Assembly (NCBI GenBank): GCA_049115935.1 | Contig: JAGDZK010000021.1 | Span: 1 to 54,199 of the forward strand | DNA from: Bermanella sp049115935 | GTDB taxonomy: Bacteria; Pseudomonadota; Gammaproteobacteria; Pseudomonadales; Oceanobacteraceae | Length of the DNA stretch: 54,199 bases | Direction: 5' to 3' | Shown: in pieces, positions 43,030-50,937 of the stretch | Layout: each line of letters opens with the position of its first letter | Position numbering within the stretch: position 1 is the first letter of the stretch | Notes under the pieces: model-generated | What the model was told of the DNA's origin: nothing | The model's database searches: none | What the model saw: the letters and a program-made list of their open reading frames with translations, nothing else | Translations under genes and position numbers: made by a program

Positions 43030-44582
43030 TACGCCACCCCTGTTTCTGTTGCTTGTGATGCATTGCGTTGCGTTTTTATTTTTTTCACAATGGCTTTAGC
43101 GGTAGATACACCCACCATATACGTCGGCTGAAACCCGCCCATACCCTGCCAACTGCCTGCGATGTGTAAACCATCCACTTGATCATAACGGGGACGATGC
43201 AGCGGGCCGTCTTCAGGATTTTGTTGAAAGCCATAAATGGCTCCACCAGGTGTATTTAAATAACGCATCATGGTAAGGGGCGTTGCCACTTCCACTTCTT
43301 CAATACTGGCTCTAAAGCCAGGAAAGAATTCTTCCGCTTGTTGTAACAAATGCTCTGCAAAGGCGTACTTGGTTTCTGCGTATTTCTCCACCGGAACATC
43401 TTCCCACACACTGCCGTATTGCAAACATAACAATGATATTTGGCTTTTACCTGGCGGCGCAAAACTTGGGTCGTCTACGTTGTAACAGGTCATCATGGTC
43501 GCCACCGGTGGATTCATGGTCCCCATGGTGTCGTGCATGAGGTTTTCATCCATAGTGGTGGATAAAAACGTTGATGCGTTTTTAATACCTAACTGCTCAG
43601 GTGTTTTATCCATACCTAAATATAAACAAAATGCAGAGGTGCCTAAGTCACGGGATTTAAAATCGTTTGATATGCCTTCTGGCATAATATCGGTATCGAG
43701 TAAATCACCAAAGGTCACTACGGTACTGGCATTTGAAATCACTTGGCCGCTTGAGATGGTCTCACCAAACTCGGTCACGACTCCAGTGACTTTAGGTTTA
43801 TCACCAGACTGATCCGTGACTATTTTATCCACCGCACAGTTAAACCGTACTTCGCCACCGGCTTCTAAAAAGCTTTCAAGTAGCGCACTTGAAAGGGCTT
43901 GTGAACCACCTTTTATGTGCCAAGGTTTAAATACACCGTAGGCATATAGCATCACCGCCAAATCACAAAAATTAATGTCTTTAGGGGGCATGCCTAAATA
44001 ACACCAATAAGCCGCTAGTAACGTTTTTAATTGCTCACTTTCAAAATGCTCATCTAAAACTGATTTTGCATCACGTAAACCATACTCAACATAATGCTTG
44101 CAGTTGGTCATGAGCATTTGTTCTGAGTTCATTTTTCGCGCCATGGGTAAACCCATAAAACTTTCCATGGTCACTTGTTCGCACAGTTTCATGTACGCTT
44201 TAATGTTGGCTTCTTCTGCTGGGAAGTTTTCTATCAACACATCGCGAATACCCGTCCAACTGGCAGGCAAGGTAATATCAAATTCGTCTTTGACTGCCAT
44301 GCGATACAGTTCGTGCTCTTGCACAAACTCTACTTTGTCCATCACACCAAGTTCGGTAAAAATTTTACGCATGATAAACGGCTTGTCTTCTGTCCCCAGA
44401 CCACTTAGCTGATGCAACGCTACTTCAAATTCAAACTCACCTCGTACAAATGAGGTCGCGCACCCCCCTGGAATATTATGACGCTCTAATAATAATGTTT
44501 TCGCTCCACCGCGCTGTAAGGCGGTAGCTGCGGTTAATCCTGCGTTACCAGCGCCAATGACAATGGCATCAAAATCGTTCAT
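43029..44582 (-). CDS. FAD-dependent oxidoreductase of the CrtI / retinol saturase type
   Basis: The 517-residue flavoprotein starts with the dinucleotide motif DAIVIGAGNAGLTAATALQRGG and LLERHNIPGGCATSF, as in carotenoid desaturases, carotenoid isomerases and retinol saturases. The C-terminal flavin motif is DGLHIAGSWQGMGGFQPTYMVGVSTAKAIV. Between them are YLGMPPKDINFCDLAVMLYAYGVFKPWHIKGGSQAL and LNTPGGAIYGFQQNPEDGP, both typical of this superfamily. No carotenoid synthesis genes (crtB, crtE) are nearby, so a carotenoid substrate is not supported by context. Coupling to a 2Fe-2S reductase suggests a double-bond reduction or isomerisation, but this is inferred. Confidence 0.87.
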   Translation of the reverse strand: MNDFDAIVIGAGNAGLTAATALQRGGAKTLLLERHNIPGGCATSFVRGEFEFEVALHQLSGLGTEDKPFIMRKIFTELGVMDKVEFVQEHELYRMAVKDEFDITLPASWTGIRDVLIENFPAEEANIKAYMKLCEQVTMESFMGLPMARKMNSEQMLMTNCKHYVEYGLRDAKSVLDEHFESEQLKTLLAAYWCYLGMPPKDINFCDLAVMLYAYGVFKPWHIKGGSQALSSALLESFLEAGGEVRFNCAVDKIVTDQSGDKPKVTGVVTEFGETISSGQVISNASTVVTFGDLLDTDIMPEGISNDFKSRDLGTSAFCLYLGMDKTPEQLGIKNASTFLSTTMDENLMHDTMGTMNPPVATMMTCYNVDDPSFAPPGKSQISLLCLQYGSVWEDVPVEKYAETKYAFAEHLLQQAEEFFPGFRASIEEVEVATPLTMMRYLNTPGGAIYGFQQNPEDGPLHRPRYDQVDGLHIAGSWQGMGGFQPTYMVGVSTAKAIVKKIKTQRNASQATETGVA

Positions 44583-44647
44583 CTGCTGTCTCCTGCAAAC
44601 CCTTTTACTCAGTTAATTGTTCGAATTACGGTCAAAACACAAACCTT

Positions 44648-44687
44648 ACACCGTAAAGATTAACAATATATACACTGTAAAGATGAA
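44648..44687. promoter_or_regulatory. Pair of direct-repeat operator-like sites
   Basis: ACACCGTAAAGATTAA (44648-44663) and ACACTGTAAAGATGAA (44672-44687) match at 14 of 16 positions, 24 bases apart. Each contains a small palindrome (TTAC-ACC-GTAA; TACACTGTA). One lies in the spacer of the promoter at 44667-44695, the other over the expected start of transcription, the layout of repressor sites. Confidence 0.6.
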
Positions 44688-44695
44688 TATGGCAA
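44667..44695 (-). promoter_or_regulatory. Sigma-70 promoter of the redox operon
   Basis: On the minus strand TTGCCA (44690-44695) and TATATA (44667-44672) are separated by exactly 17 bases. Transcription would begin near 44660, about 78 bases before the ATG at 44582. Confidence 0.6.
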
Positions 44696-44750
44696 ACATA
44701 TCCACTAAAAACCCATGAATGAAAAACAGAAACCACTGCGCGAACCTCAC

Positions 44751-44756
44751 TATAAT
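44751..44756 (+). promoter_or_regulatory. Candidate -10 box for the RidA gene
   Basis: A perfect TATAAT lies 41 bases before the ATG at 44798. No good -35 box is seen at the usual distance. Confidence 0.4.
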
Positions 44757-44797
44757 GAGTGCCTATCATTTGTGTTAAACCTGATAAGGATCACACC

Positions 44798-45148
44798 ATG
44801 CCTATAGAACGCTTAGAAACCGGCCAACGCATGAGCCGCATCGTCAAACACAACGGCACCATTTATTTATGTGGGCAAGTCGCGGCCGATGCCACTAAAG
44901 ATATTATTGATCAAACCCAAACCATGTTGGATAAAGTTGAAGCCCTGCTTGAGCAAGCGGGCTCTAATAAAGAAAACATTTTAAGCGCCACCATTTACAT
45001 TCGCGATATGAAGGACTTTGCCCCAATGAACACTGTTTGGGATGCTTGGATCCCCCACGGGCATGCACCTGCGCGCGCCTGCGTTGAAGCACGCATGGCG
45101 CGACCTGAATTATTAGTCGAGATTTCGGTGATTGCCGCTGAAAAATAA
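44798..45148 (+). CDS. RidA/YjgF-family protein
   Basis: A 116-residue trimeric enamine/imine deaminase family member. IYLCGQVAADATKDIIDQTQ and ILSATIYIRDMKDFAPMNTVWDAWIP precede the signature ARACVEARMARPELLVEIS, with the Arg and Glu that bind the imine acid. AAGGA lies 7 bases before the ATG at 44798; the frame extends upstream to 44759 without support. It would detoxify reactive 2-aminoacrylate-type intermediates. The C-terminal residues and the VRPELL-like MARPELL suggest a RidA paralogue (Rid subfamily) rather than certain RidA itself. Confidence 0.9.
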   Translation: MPIERLETGQRMSRIVKHNGTIYLCGQVAADATKDIIDQTQTMLDKVEALLEQAGSNKENILSATIYIRDMKDFAPMNTVWDAWIPHGHAPARACVEARMARPELLVEISVIAAEK

Positions 45149-45225
45149 ATGCTTGAGCAAGCTTTATAAAAAACTGAAGCTAGCGTCAGAGAGTTTAATA
45201 ACACTCATGCTATTTTTGATATTGA

Positions 45226-45265
45226 ATGTCTAGGTCGGGCAGTGCCCGACCATAGCTCTAGACAT
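45226..45265. repeat. Nested inverted repeat between the RidA gene and the hydrolase
   Basis: GGTCGGGC and GCCCGACC pair around AGT (45233-45251), inside an outer ATGTCTA/TAGACAT pair with a one-sided 7-base bulge. Without a T-run it is not a typical terminator. It lies between convergent genes. Confidence 0.55.
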
Positions 45266-45301
45266 ACTTCTAGAGATGGAAAACTATTCACACAAGCCAA
45301 A

Positions 45302-46150
45302 CTACATGACCATATCATTAGCATCTGGCAAGTGATAACGCTGTACAAACTGCTGCACTAATTGTGCAACACCATCGTCACGGATGATTTGTCGATGGCC
45401 TAGATTATTCACCACGCAAGTTTCAGCCTGTGGCCAAGCTTCATGCATTTGATTGAGTGCACTTACTGGGATTTCAGCATCGTCTTGGGAGTGTACTAAT
45501 AACGTTTTAATTTTCTGCTCAGCTAAAATTCGCCCCATATTTAATTCGCGGGCGGGCACACCGGTTTCTTTTTCAACATATTTAACAAATCGTGTTTGAG
45601 CATTTTTAGGTAATCCCACAAAGGAAGCAAACCCATGTAGCACATCTAAAATACAAGCAGGCGAAGAAACCAACACGCAACAATTTACTTTCGCACCGAG
45701 CTCAAGAGCATAAGTAAGTGCCGCGCCACCTAGTGAATGTCCAACGGCCGCAACAAATGGCCCAAGCTTAACTTCTGCGGCCACAATCGCCTCAGAAAAT
45801 ACCACTAAATTTGCTTTATCACCGCCTGAATGTCCGTGTTTGGGCGCATCAATGGCCACCACTTGAAAACCACTTTTGAGCAATGGCTCAACTAAATTGT
45901 ACATGTGAGTGGCCCGTGATTCCCAACCATGCATGAGCAGCACTTTTTTCTCGCCACTGCCCCATACTGCGGCCTGTAAATTCCCTGAAAACGTCACTCG
46001 CTTGCAGCCATTTTCTAGCTCGTGCTCCCATTGCTTAAGCGGTGGGTTACGTGGAATCATGAATAACTTACCCATTTTATGGGCTGTAGCGTGAGGTGCG
46101 ATACGCCCAAATAGTTGATTACTTAAACGCAGTATTTTTATGGCATTCAT
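45302..46150 (-). CDS. Alpha/beta-fold hydrolase
   Basis: The 282-residue product has the alpha/beta hydrolase order. The oxyanion region is VLLMHGWESRATHMYNLV, the nucleophile elbow AVGHSLGGAAL, the acid LVHSQDDAEIPV, and the histidine VVNNLGHRQII. The strand-turn VVAIDAPKHGHSGG is also typical. The substrate is unknown; related proteins are esterases or lipases. AAGGAG lies seven bases before the ATG. It follows a MarR regulator by 86 bases, and a palindrome in that gap suggests control by it. Confidence 0.88.
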   Translation of the reverse strand: MNAIKILRLSNQLFGRIAPHATAHKMGKLFMIPRNPPLKQWEHELENGCKRVTFSGNLQAAVWGSGEKKVLLMHGWESRATHMYNLVEPLLKSGFQVVAIDAPKHGHSGGDKANLVVFSEAIVAAEVKLGPFVAAVGHSLGGAALTYALELGAKVNCCVLVSSPACILDVLHGFASFVGLPKNAQTRFVKYVEKETGVPARELNMGRILAEQKIKTLLVHSQDDAEIPVSALNQMHEAWPQAETCVVNNLGHRQIIRDDGVAQLVQQFVQRYHLPDANDMVM

Positions 46151-46179
46151 TACATTTCTCCTTACTTTTTAAATTAGAT

Positions 46180-46197
46180 GCATATACATCTATATGC
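46180..46197. promoter_or_regulatory. Candidate MarR operator before the hydrolase gene
   Basis: GCATATACATCTATATGC has 7-base inverted arms and a 4-base centre. It lies in the gap between marR and the hydrolase, and resembles the site at 46682-46701. Confidence 0.5.
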
Positions 46198-46236
46198 TAT
46201 TAAAAAACAGCACTGCGGCTGTTTTAAACAACATGG

Positions 46237-46656
46237 TTATTCACGCATTTTTACAATTCTTTCTGAGGCATCCAATAATTGAGATAGCGTATCTTCTCCT
46301 AAAATTGACTCAATTTTCTTCTGTGCCGCTTGCCAGCGCTTCTCACCTTGCTTAAATAACTTGAAGCCGTCATCTGTGAGTGAGATCAACCAGACACGAC
46401 CATCTTCTGTACTGGGCTCACGTTTTACCCAGCCATCACGTAATAACGGTTGCAGGTTTCGGGTTAACGTTGCTTGCTCTAAAAGCAATACTTTTTCCAA
46501 TTCTTTTTGCGAACATGCCTTTAAATAACGCAGTGATCGCAATACGCTGAACTGGGTAATCTTTAAACCAATCTCACTTAAGTACGCGTTATACACACCG
46601 GTTAATACTCGGTCGGCCTGACGCATAGCAAGGTTATAACAAGGCTGAATCGACAT
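46237..46656 (-). CDS. MarR-family transcriptional regulator
   Basis: The 139-residue winged-helix repressor has LKITQFSVLRSLRYLKACSQKELEKVL, then the recognition helix in LEQATLTRNLQPLLRDGWVKREPSTEDGRVWLISLTDDG, the wing typical of MarR. Family members usually repress neighbouring genes and respond to small lipophilic or oxidising ligands. No clear reactive cysteine near the N terminus of the OhrR type is assigned. It is transcribed with, and likely controls, the downstream hydrolase. Confidence 0.9.
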   Translation of the reverse strand: MSIQPCYNLAMRQADRVLTGVYNAYLSEIGLKITQFSVLRSLRYLKACSQKELEKVLLLEQATLTRNLQPLLRDGWVKREPSTEDGRVWLISLTDDGFKLFKQGEKRWQAAQKKIESILGEDTLSQLLDASERIVKMRE

Positions 46657-46681
46657 AAGTCACCAATAAAATCCAATATAC

Positions 46682-46701
46682 GCAAATATAGTTGTATATG
46701 C
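46682..46701. promoter_or_regulatory. Candidate MarR operator before marR
   Basis: GCAAATATAGTTGTATATGC is an imperfect palindrome sharing 12 of 16 aligned positions with the site at 46180-46197. It lies 26 bases before the marR start, consistent with autoregulation. Confidence 0.45.
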
Positions 46702-46820
46702 ATGTACTTTCAAGAAATGATATTAACTGTTTTTTAATAAGCGTTATGGCGACTAATAACCAATCTACCTAACCCGCCTATCCAGCCAGTGTTTGCAAAC
46801 AGCCATCTATCACTGCTACA

Positions 46821-46849
46821 TTGAATACAATCTCATTCAAACATTGAAT
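46821..46849. promoter_or_regulatory. TTGAAT inverted/direct repeat group before putA
   Basis: TTGAAT (46821-46826), its complement ATTCAA (46835-46840) and a second TTGAAT (46844-46849) lie about 180 bases before putA. They may bind a regulator of proline use. A separate regulator is expected, because this PutA lacks its own DNA-binding domain. Confidence 0.35.
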
Positions 46850-47025
46850 ATTTTAAATTACCTGATTATTTTTGGCGTAAGATTACTGACCATAAAGATC
46901 AACAAGCATATACGACATTAAGCAATACTAAGCAGTGAGTAACAAAAAAAGCGAATGACAATAGACATTTAAACTTATCAAAGCTCATTCTAGAGCTAGC
47001 AAGAATGGATATAAGAGGACAAAGC

Positions 47026-50000
47026 ATGCTCAATCATACTCAACTCTCTGCCCAAGAACTTGCCCAACCCGACCGTATTAATCAGCCCTTAGAACAACTC
47101 TGGCAGCAGATATCCCCTCTTTATTCCATTGACGAATCGTTTTGGTTAAAACAATTACTCACATTAGCCCAGCCCAACGATACAGAACTAGAAAAAACCA
47201 CCCAACTTACCGCTAAATTAATTAAACAAGTCAGGGCAGATAAAAAAGCCGTGCATATGATTGATGCACTGTTACTGGAATACAGCTTAGATACACGTGA
47301 GGGCGTATTACTCATGTGCCTAGCCGAAGCGCTTATGCGTGTGCCCGACTCGGCCACAGCCGATGCGTTGATTCGCGATAAGCTCAGTGTGGCGGATTGG
47401 CAATCCCACTTAAAAAATTCTGATTCATTATTTGTGAATGCTTCAACTTGGGGGTTAATGCTAACCGGTAAAGTCATCAATTTTGATCAACGAGAAAATG
47501 CCCAAGCCAGCAAGGCGCTCAATCACTTAGTCAATAAATTTTCGGAACCGGTTATACGCCAAGCCATGCACCAAGCAATGAAAGTCATGGGACACCAGTT
47601 TGTATTAGGGCGTGACATAAATGAAGCCTTAAAAAACGCAGAAGGCCCTCGCAGTAAAGGATTCACCTATTCCTTTGATATGCTTGGTGAAGCAGCACTT
47701 ACCGCCCAAGACGCCAAAAAATATTATGACGATTATTTTCAAGCCATTAGTCAGGTTGCAAATAATAAAAGTAAACATACAACTGGCCCTGCCCCTTCTA
47801 TTTCCATTAAATTATCTGCACTGCACCCTCGCTATGAAGCGGCGAATGAAACCCGTGTACTAACTGAATTATTTGAGACAGTGTTAGCGCTTTTAAATCA
47901 TGCTCGCCAACATAATGTTGCCATCACCATTGATGCCGAAGAAGCAGACCGTTTAGAAATTTCACTTAAATTATTTGCCAAACTCTACCAGCACCCTGAT
48001 ATAAAAGGCTGGGGGAAGTTTGGGCTCGTGGTACAGGCTTATTCTAAGCGCGCACTGGCTGTGATTACGTGGCTTGCCGGTTTAGCCAAACAACAAGGTG
48101 ACTGCATTCCCATGCGCTTAGTGAAAGGTGCATACTGGGACACCGAATTAAAACTGGCCCAGCAACACGGTCACGCTGGTTATCCGGTTTTCACTCGCAA
48201 AGAAGCCACAGATGTCAGTTATCTTGCCTGTGCTCGTTTATTATTAAGCGAACACATTCGAGGTTGTATTTACCCACAATTTGCCAGCCATAACGCACAA
48301 ACCATTGCGGCCATCGCCACCATGGCCAGCCATCAAGATTTTGAATTTCAACGATTGCATGGCATGGGCGATGCCCTTTATCAACATACCAAAGCGCTAC
48401 TGAATACCGATGTCCGTATTTATGCTCCGGTGGGCAGCCATAAAGATTTATTGCCTTATTTGGTTAGGCGGCTTTTAGAAAACGGTGCGAACAGCTCATT
48501 TGTACATCGATTAGTGGACGCCCGCTGTCCAGTAGATGATTTAACCGAACACCCAGTTAACACCTTACGGGCGCGATCAACGTTGCATAATCCAAATATT
48601 AAAAACCCGCCTGATATTTTTGGCGAGAAACGTAAAAATTCAAAAGGTATCGCGTGTGATATCGAAAGTGAGTGGCTTCCATTCAAACAAAAAGTGGATG
48701 CCTTTTTAGGCCCGTACCAATGGCATGCCTACCCTATTATTGGTGGTGAAAACCAAACCGGTGAAAAACATAAGGTTACGGCTCCTTACGATAAGAATAT
48801 TCACGTGGCAGAGCAAGAATGGGCCAGTGCTGATCAAGCTAAACACGCTATTAAACTAGCAGCGGATGCCTTTGCAACTTGGCGCGATACCGCCATTAAT
48901 ACTCGAGGCGAATATTTACTTAAGCTTGCCGATAAATTAGAACAACACCTTCCTGAACTTGTGGCCTTATGTCACCGTGAAGCCGGTAAAACCATACACG
49001 ACAGCATTGATGAAGTACGCGAAGCCGTGGATTTTTTGCGTTACTACCCAACTCAAGGTAAGCAGTGCTTTACCCAGCCCAGTGTACAACCACACTTTAG
49101 CGGTGGCACTCAACAAACTCACTATCAAGGGCGCGGTGTATTTGTGTGCATCAGTCCTTGGAACTTCCCGCTGGCAATTTTTATTGGTCAAGTATCTGCC
49201 GCGTTAATGGCGGGTAATACTGTGGTGGCAAAACCCGCAGAGCAAACGTCTGTGATTGCCTTTCGCTGCATTGAATTATTACTGGAAACAGGCCTGCCTA
49301 AAAATGTGATTCAATTGTTGATTGGCAGCGGCGCTCAACTTGGTAGCACACTCAGTAGCGACCCACGTGTTGCGGGGGTCGCGTTTACCGGCTCGACGCC
49401 TACTGCGCAAATAATTAATCGCCAATTGGCAAAACGCAATGCGCTACCGGTTCCATTTATTGCAGAAACAGGCGGGCAAAATGCCATGATTGTTGATAGC
49501 ACCGCGCTACCTGAACAGGTCGTACGCGATGTCATGCGCTCGGCTTTTGCATCTGCCGGGCAACGTTGTTCCGCTTTGCGCGTGTTATATGTGCAGCAAG
49601 ATATTGCAGGGCGAATTATGCAACTAATAAAAGGCGCCATGGCACAAATGAGCATCGGTAATCCTGAATATTTAAGTACGGATGTCGGCCCTGTCATTGA
49701 TCAAGTTGCACAAACTCGCTTACTTAAGCACGTTAAATGGCTAGACAATAACGCCGAATTAATTGCACAAGCAAACTTAACGGATGCATGCAGCAAGGGC
49801 ACGTTTGTCGCCCCCTGTGCCTATGAAATACAAAACATAAACCAACTTCAGCAAGAACATTTCGGCCCGATACTGCATGTCATTCAATATAAAGCGCAGG
49901 CGCTTGATCAAATAATCGATCAAATAAATGATAGCGGCTTTGGTTTAACCCTTGGCATACACAGCCGCAACGAGCGTACTTATACACATATTGAAGCTCG

Positions 50001-50178
50001 TGCTCGTGTGGGTAACTGTTACATTAATCGCGATCAAGTGGGTGCCGTTGTTGGTGTTCAACCATTTGGTGGGCAAGGCCTCTCTGGTACAGGCCCCAAA
50101 GCTGGCGGGCCCCATTATTTATACCGCTTTGCTCAATCTCAGGTCACACTGAAAAATAATCAGGAGGCTACATCATGA
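47026..50178 (+). CDS. putA: Bifunctional proline dehydrogenase / P5C dehydrogenase PutA (catalytic core)
   Basis: Oxidises proline to glutamate in two steps. From the ATG at 47026 (GAGG 8 bases upstream) it has 1050 residues; an in-frame ATG at 47005 is less supported. There is no N-terminal ribbon-helix-helix. The PRODH barrel (about 175-500) has TIDAEEADRLEISL, MRLVKGAYWDTELK, FASHNAQT, FQRLHGMGDALY and RRLLENGANSSFVHRL. The ALDH domain (about 565-1040) has SPWNFPLAIFIGQVSAALMAGN, AETGGQN and the catalytic Cys in SAGQRCSALR. The chain ends soon after LSGTGPKAGGPHYLYRF, without the C-terminal ALDH-like domain and terminal motif, which are in the next gene. Confidence 0.96.
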   Translation: MLNHTQLSAQELAQPDRINQPLEQLWQQISPLYSIDESFWLKQLLTLAQPNDTELEKTTQLTAKLIKQVRADKKAVHMIDALLLEYSLDTREGVLLMCLAEALMRVPDSATADALIRDKLSVADWQSHLKNSDSLFVNASTWGLMLTGKVINFDQRENAQASKALNHLVNKFSEPVIRQAMHQAMKVMGHQFVLGRDINEALKNAEGPRSKGFTYSFDMLGEAALTAQDAKKYYDDYFQAISQVANNKSKHTTGPAPSISIKLSALHPRYEAANETRVLTELFETVLALLNHARQHNVAITIDAEEADRLEISLKLFAKLYQHPDIKGWGKFGLVVQAYSKRALAVITWLAGLAKQQGDCIPMRLVKGAYWDTELKLAQQHGHAGYPVFTRKEATDVSYLACARLLLSEHIRGCIYPQFASHNAQTIAAIATMASHQDFEFQRLHGMGDALYQHTKALLNTDVRIYAPVGSHKDLLPYLVRRLLENGANSSFVHRLVDARCPVDDLTEHPVNTLRARSTLHNPNIKNPPDIFGEKRKNSKGIACDIESEWLPFKQKVDAFLGPYQWHAYPIIGGENQTGEKHKVTAPYDKNIHVAEQEWASADQAKHAIKLAADAFATWRDTAINTRGEYLLKLADKLEQHLPELVALCHREAGKTIHDSIDEVREAVDFLRYYPTQGKQCFTQPSVQPHFSGGTQQTHYQGRGVFVCISPWNFPLAIFIGQVSAALMAGNTVVAKPAEQTSVIAFRCIELLLETGLPKNVIQLLIGSGAQLGSTLSSDPRVAGVAFTGSTPTAQIINRQLAKRNALPVPFIAETGGQNAMIVDSTALPEQVVRDVMRSAFASAGQRCSALRVLYVQQDIAGRIMQLIKGAMAQMSIGNPEYLSTDVGPVIDQVAQTRLLKHVKWLDNNAELIAQANLTDACSKGTFVAPCAYEIQNINQLQQEHFGPILHVIQYKAQALDQIIDQINDSGFGLTLGIHSRNERTYTHIEARARVGNCYINRDQVGAVVGVQPFGGQGLSGTGPKAGGPHYLYRFAQSQVTLKNNQEATS

Positions 50179-50882
50179 ATGAATGTATGGATGCGATAAA
50201 ACACAGCCTTGCTGTTCAAGAATCATGGCAACAACATCCTATCGAACAACGCGCACAAATATTAACAACTTGGGGCCAGCGCTTAGTTCAGCGAGACTCA
50301 ACATACACACAAGCCGCACAAATGATTGAATTTCAGTGTCGCCAAGCGTTGCACTTTTTTGCAAATACCCATGAATTACCCGGCCCCACTGGTGAGTCCA
50401 ATGAATTGTATTGTGTCGGGCGGGGCAGTTTTTTGGTTACCGGTGACCAACACGCTAACACCATTGCCATGGTTGGGTTGATGAGTGCGGCTTTAGTTGC
50501 CGGTAATCCCATCATTTGCTGTGTCGATGCTGAGGCACAATGTGAATTAACTGAAATATTGAGCGAGTTATTAAAAGCCGGTTGCCCTGATCGCGTCGCC
50601 ATAGAAGCACCGTGTAATGATAGCGAAGTATTAGCAGCACAACCCTTGTTGGCAGGTGTCGCTTTGGCGGGTAATGAGAGCACCTGCATTCATTACAATC
50701 AAATATTAGCAAAGCGTGATGGCCGTTTAGCGCAATTAATTTATGAAACAGACCTACTCAACTTCAGCCACTTAAGTGAAGCCAGTTTATGTTTACGTTT
50801 TATGACTGAACGCACCCGAACCATAAACGTTACCGCCATTGGCGGTAACGCAACCTTGCTTGAACTAGGCAGCACGGATTAA
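50175..50882 (+). CDS. Detached PutA C-terminal (ALDH-like) domain with conserved terminal motif
   Basis: A 235-residue protein corresponding to the non-catalytic ALDH-like domain at the C terminus of long PutAs. It has SWQQHPIEQRAQILTTWGQRL, FANTHELPGPTGESNELYCVGRG and MVGLMSAALVAGNPIICCV, resembling an ALDH nucleotide-binding fold, but no catalytic cysteine motif. It ends ERTRTINVTAIGGNATLLEL, the conserved C-terminal motif that in PutA seals the internal tunnel. AGGAGG sits seven bases before the ATG, and the start overlaps the putA stop (ATGA), in a different frame. Strong initiation signals argue for a real split gene over a sequencing error. Its product probably binds PutA in trans. Confidence 0.85.
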   Translation: MNECMDAIKHSLAVQESWQQHPIEQRAQILTTWGQRLVQRDSTYTQAAQMIEFQCRQALHFFANTHELPGPTGESNELYCVGRGSFLVTGDQHANTIAMVGLMSAALVAGNPIICCVDAEAQCELTEILSELLKAGCPDRVAIEAPCNDSEVLAAQPLLAGVALAGNESTCIHYNQILAKRDGRLAQLIYETDLLNFSHLSEASLCLRFMTERTRTINVTAIGGNATLLELGSTD

Positions 50883-50937
50883 CACGCAAACTAACCCACA
50901 AAACAAAACGCGTCACTAACAATAAAAAGGACCAGCC

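Larger units (their letters stand above)
46657..47025. other. Intergenic region between marR and putA
   Basis: A 369-base AT-rich gap between divergent genes with no credible reading frame. It holds the MarR-like site at 46682-46701 and the TTGAAT/ATTCAA group at 46821-46849. It should contain the promoters of both flanking genes. Confidence 0.5.

Noticed and set aside
43029..44582. Phytoene desaturase of a carotenoid pathway
   Set aside because: The fold fits, but no crtB, crtE, crtY or related genes are in the window, and the partner is a 2Fe-2S reductase.
50160..50180. Frameshift error splitting one putA gene
   Set aside because: The downstream start has AGGAGG at 7-base spacing and an ATGA overlap, which would be unlikely by accident; still listed as a refutation test.
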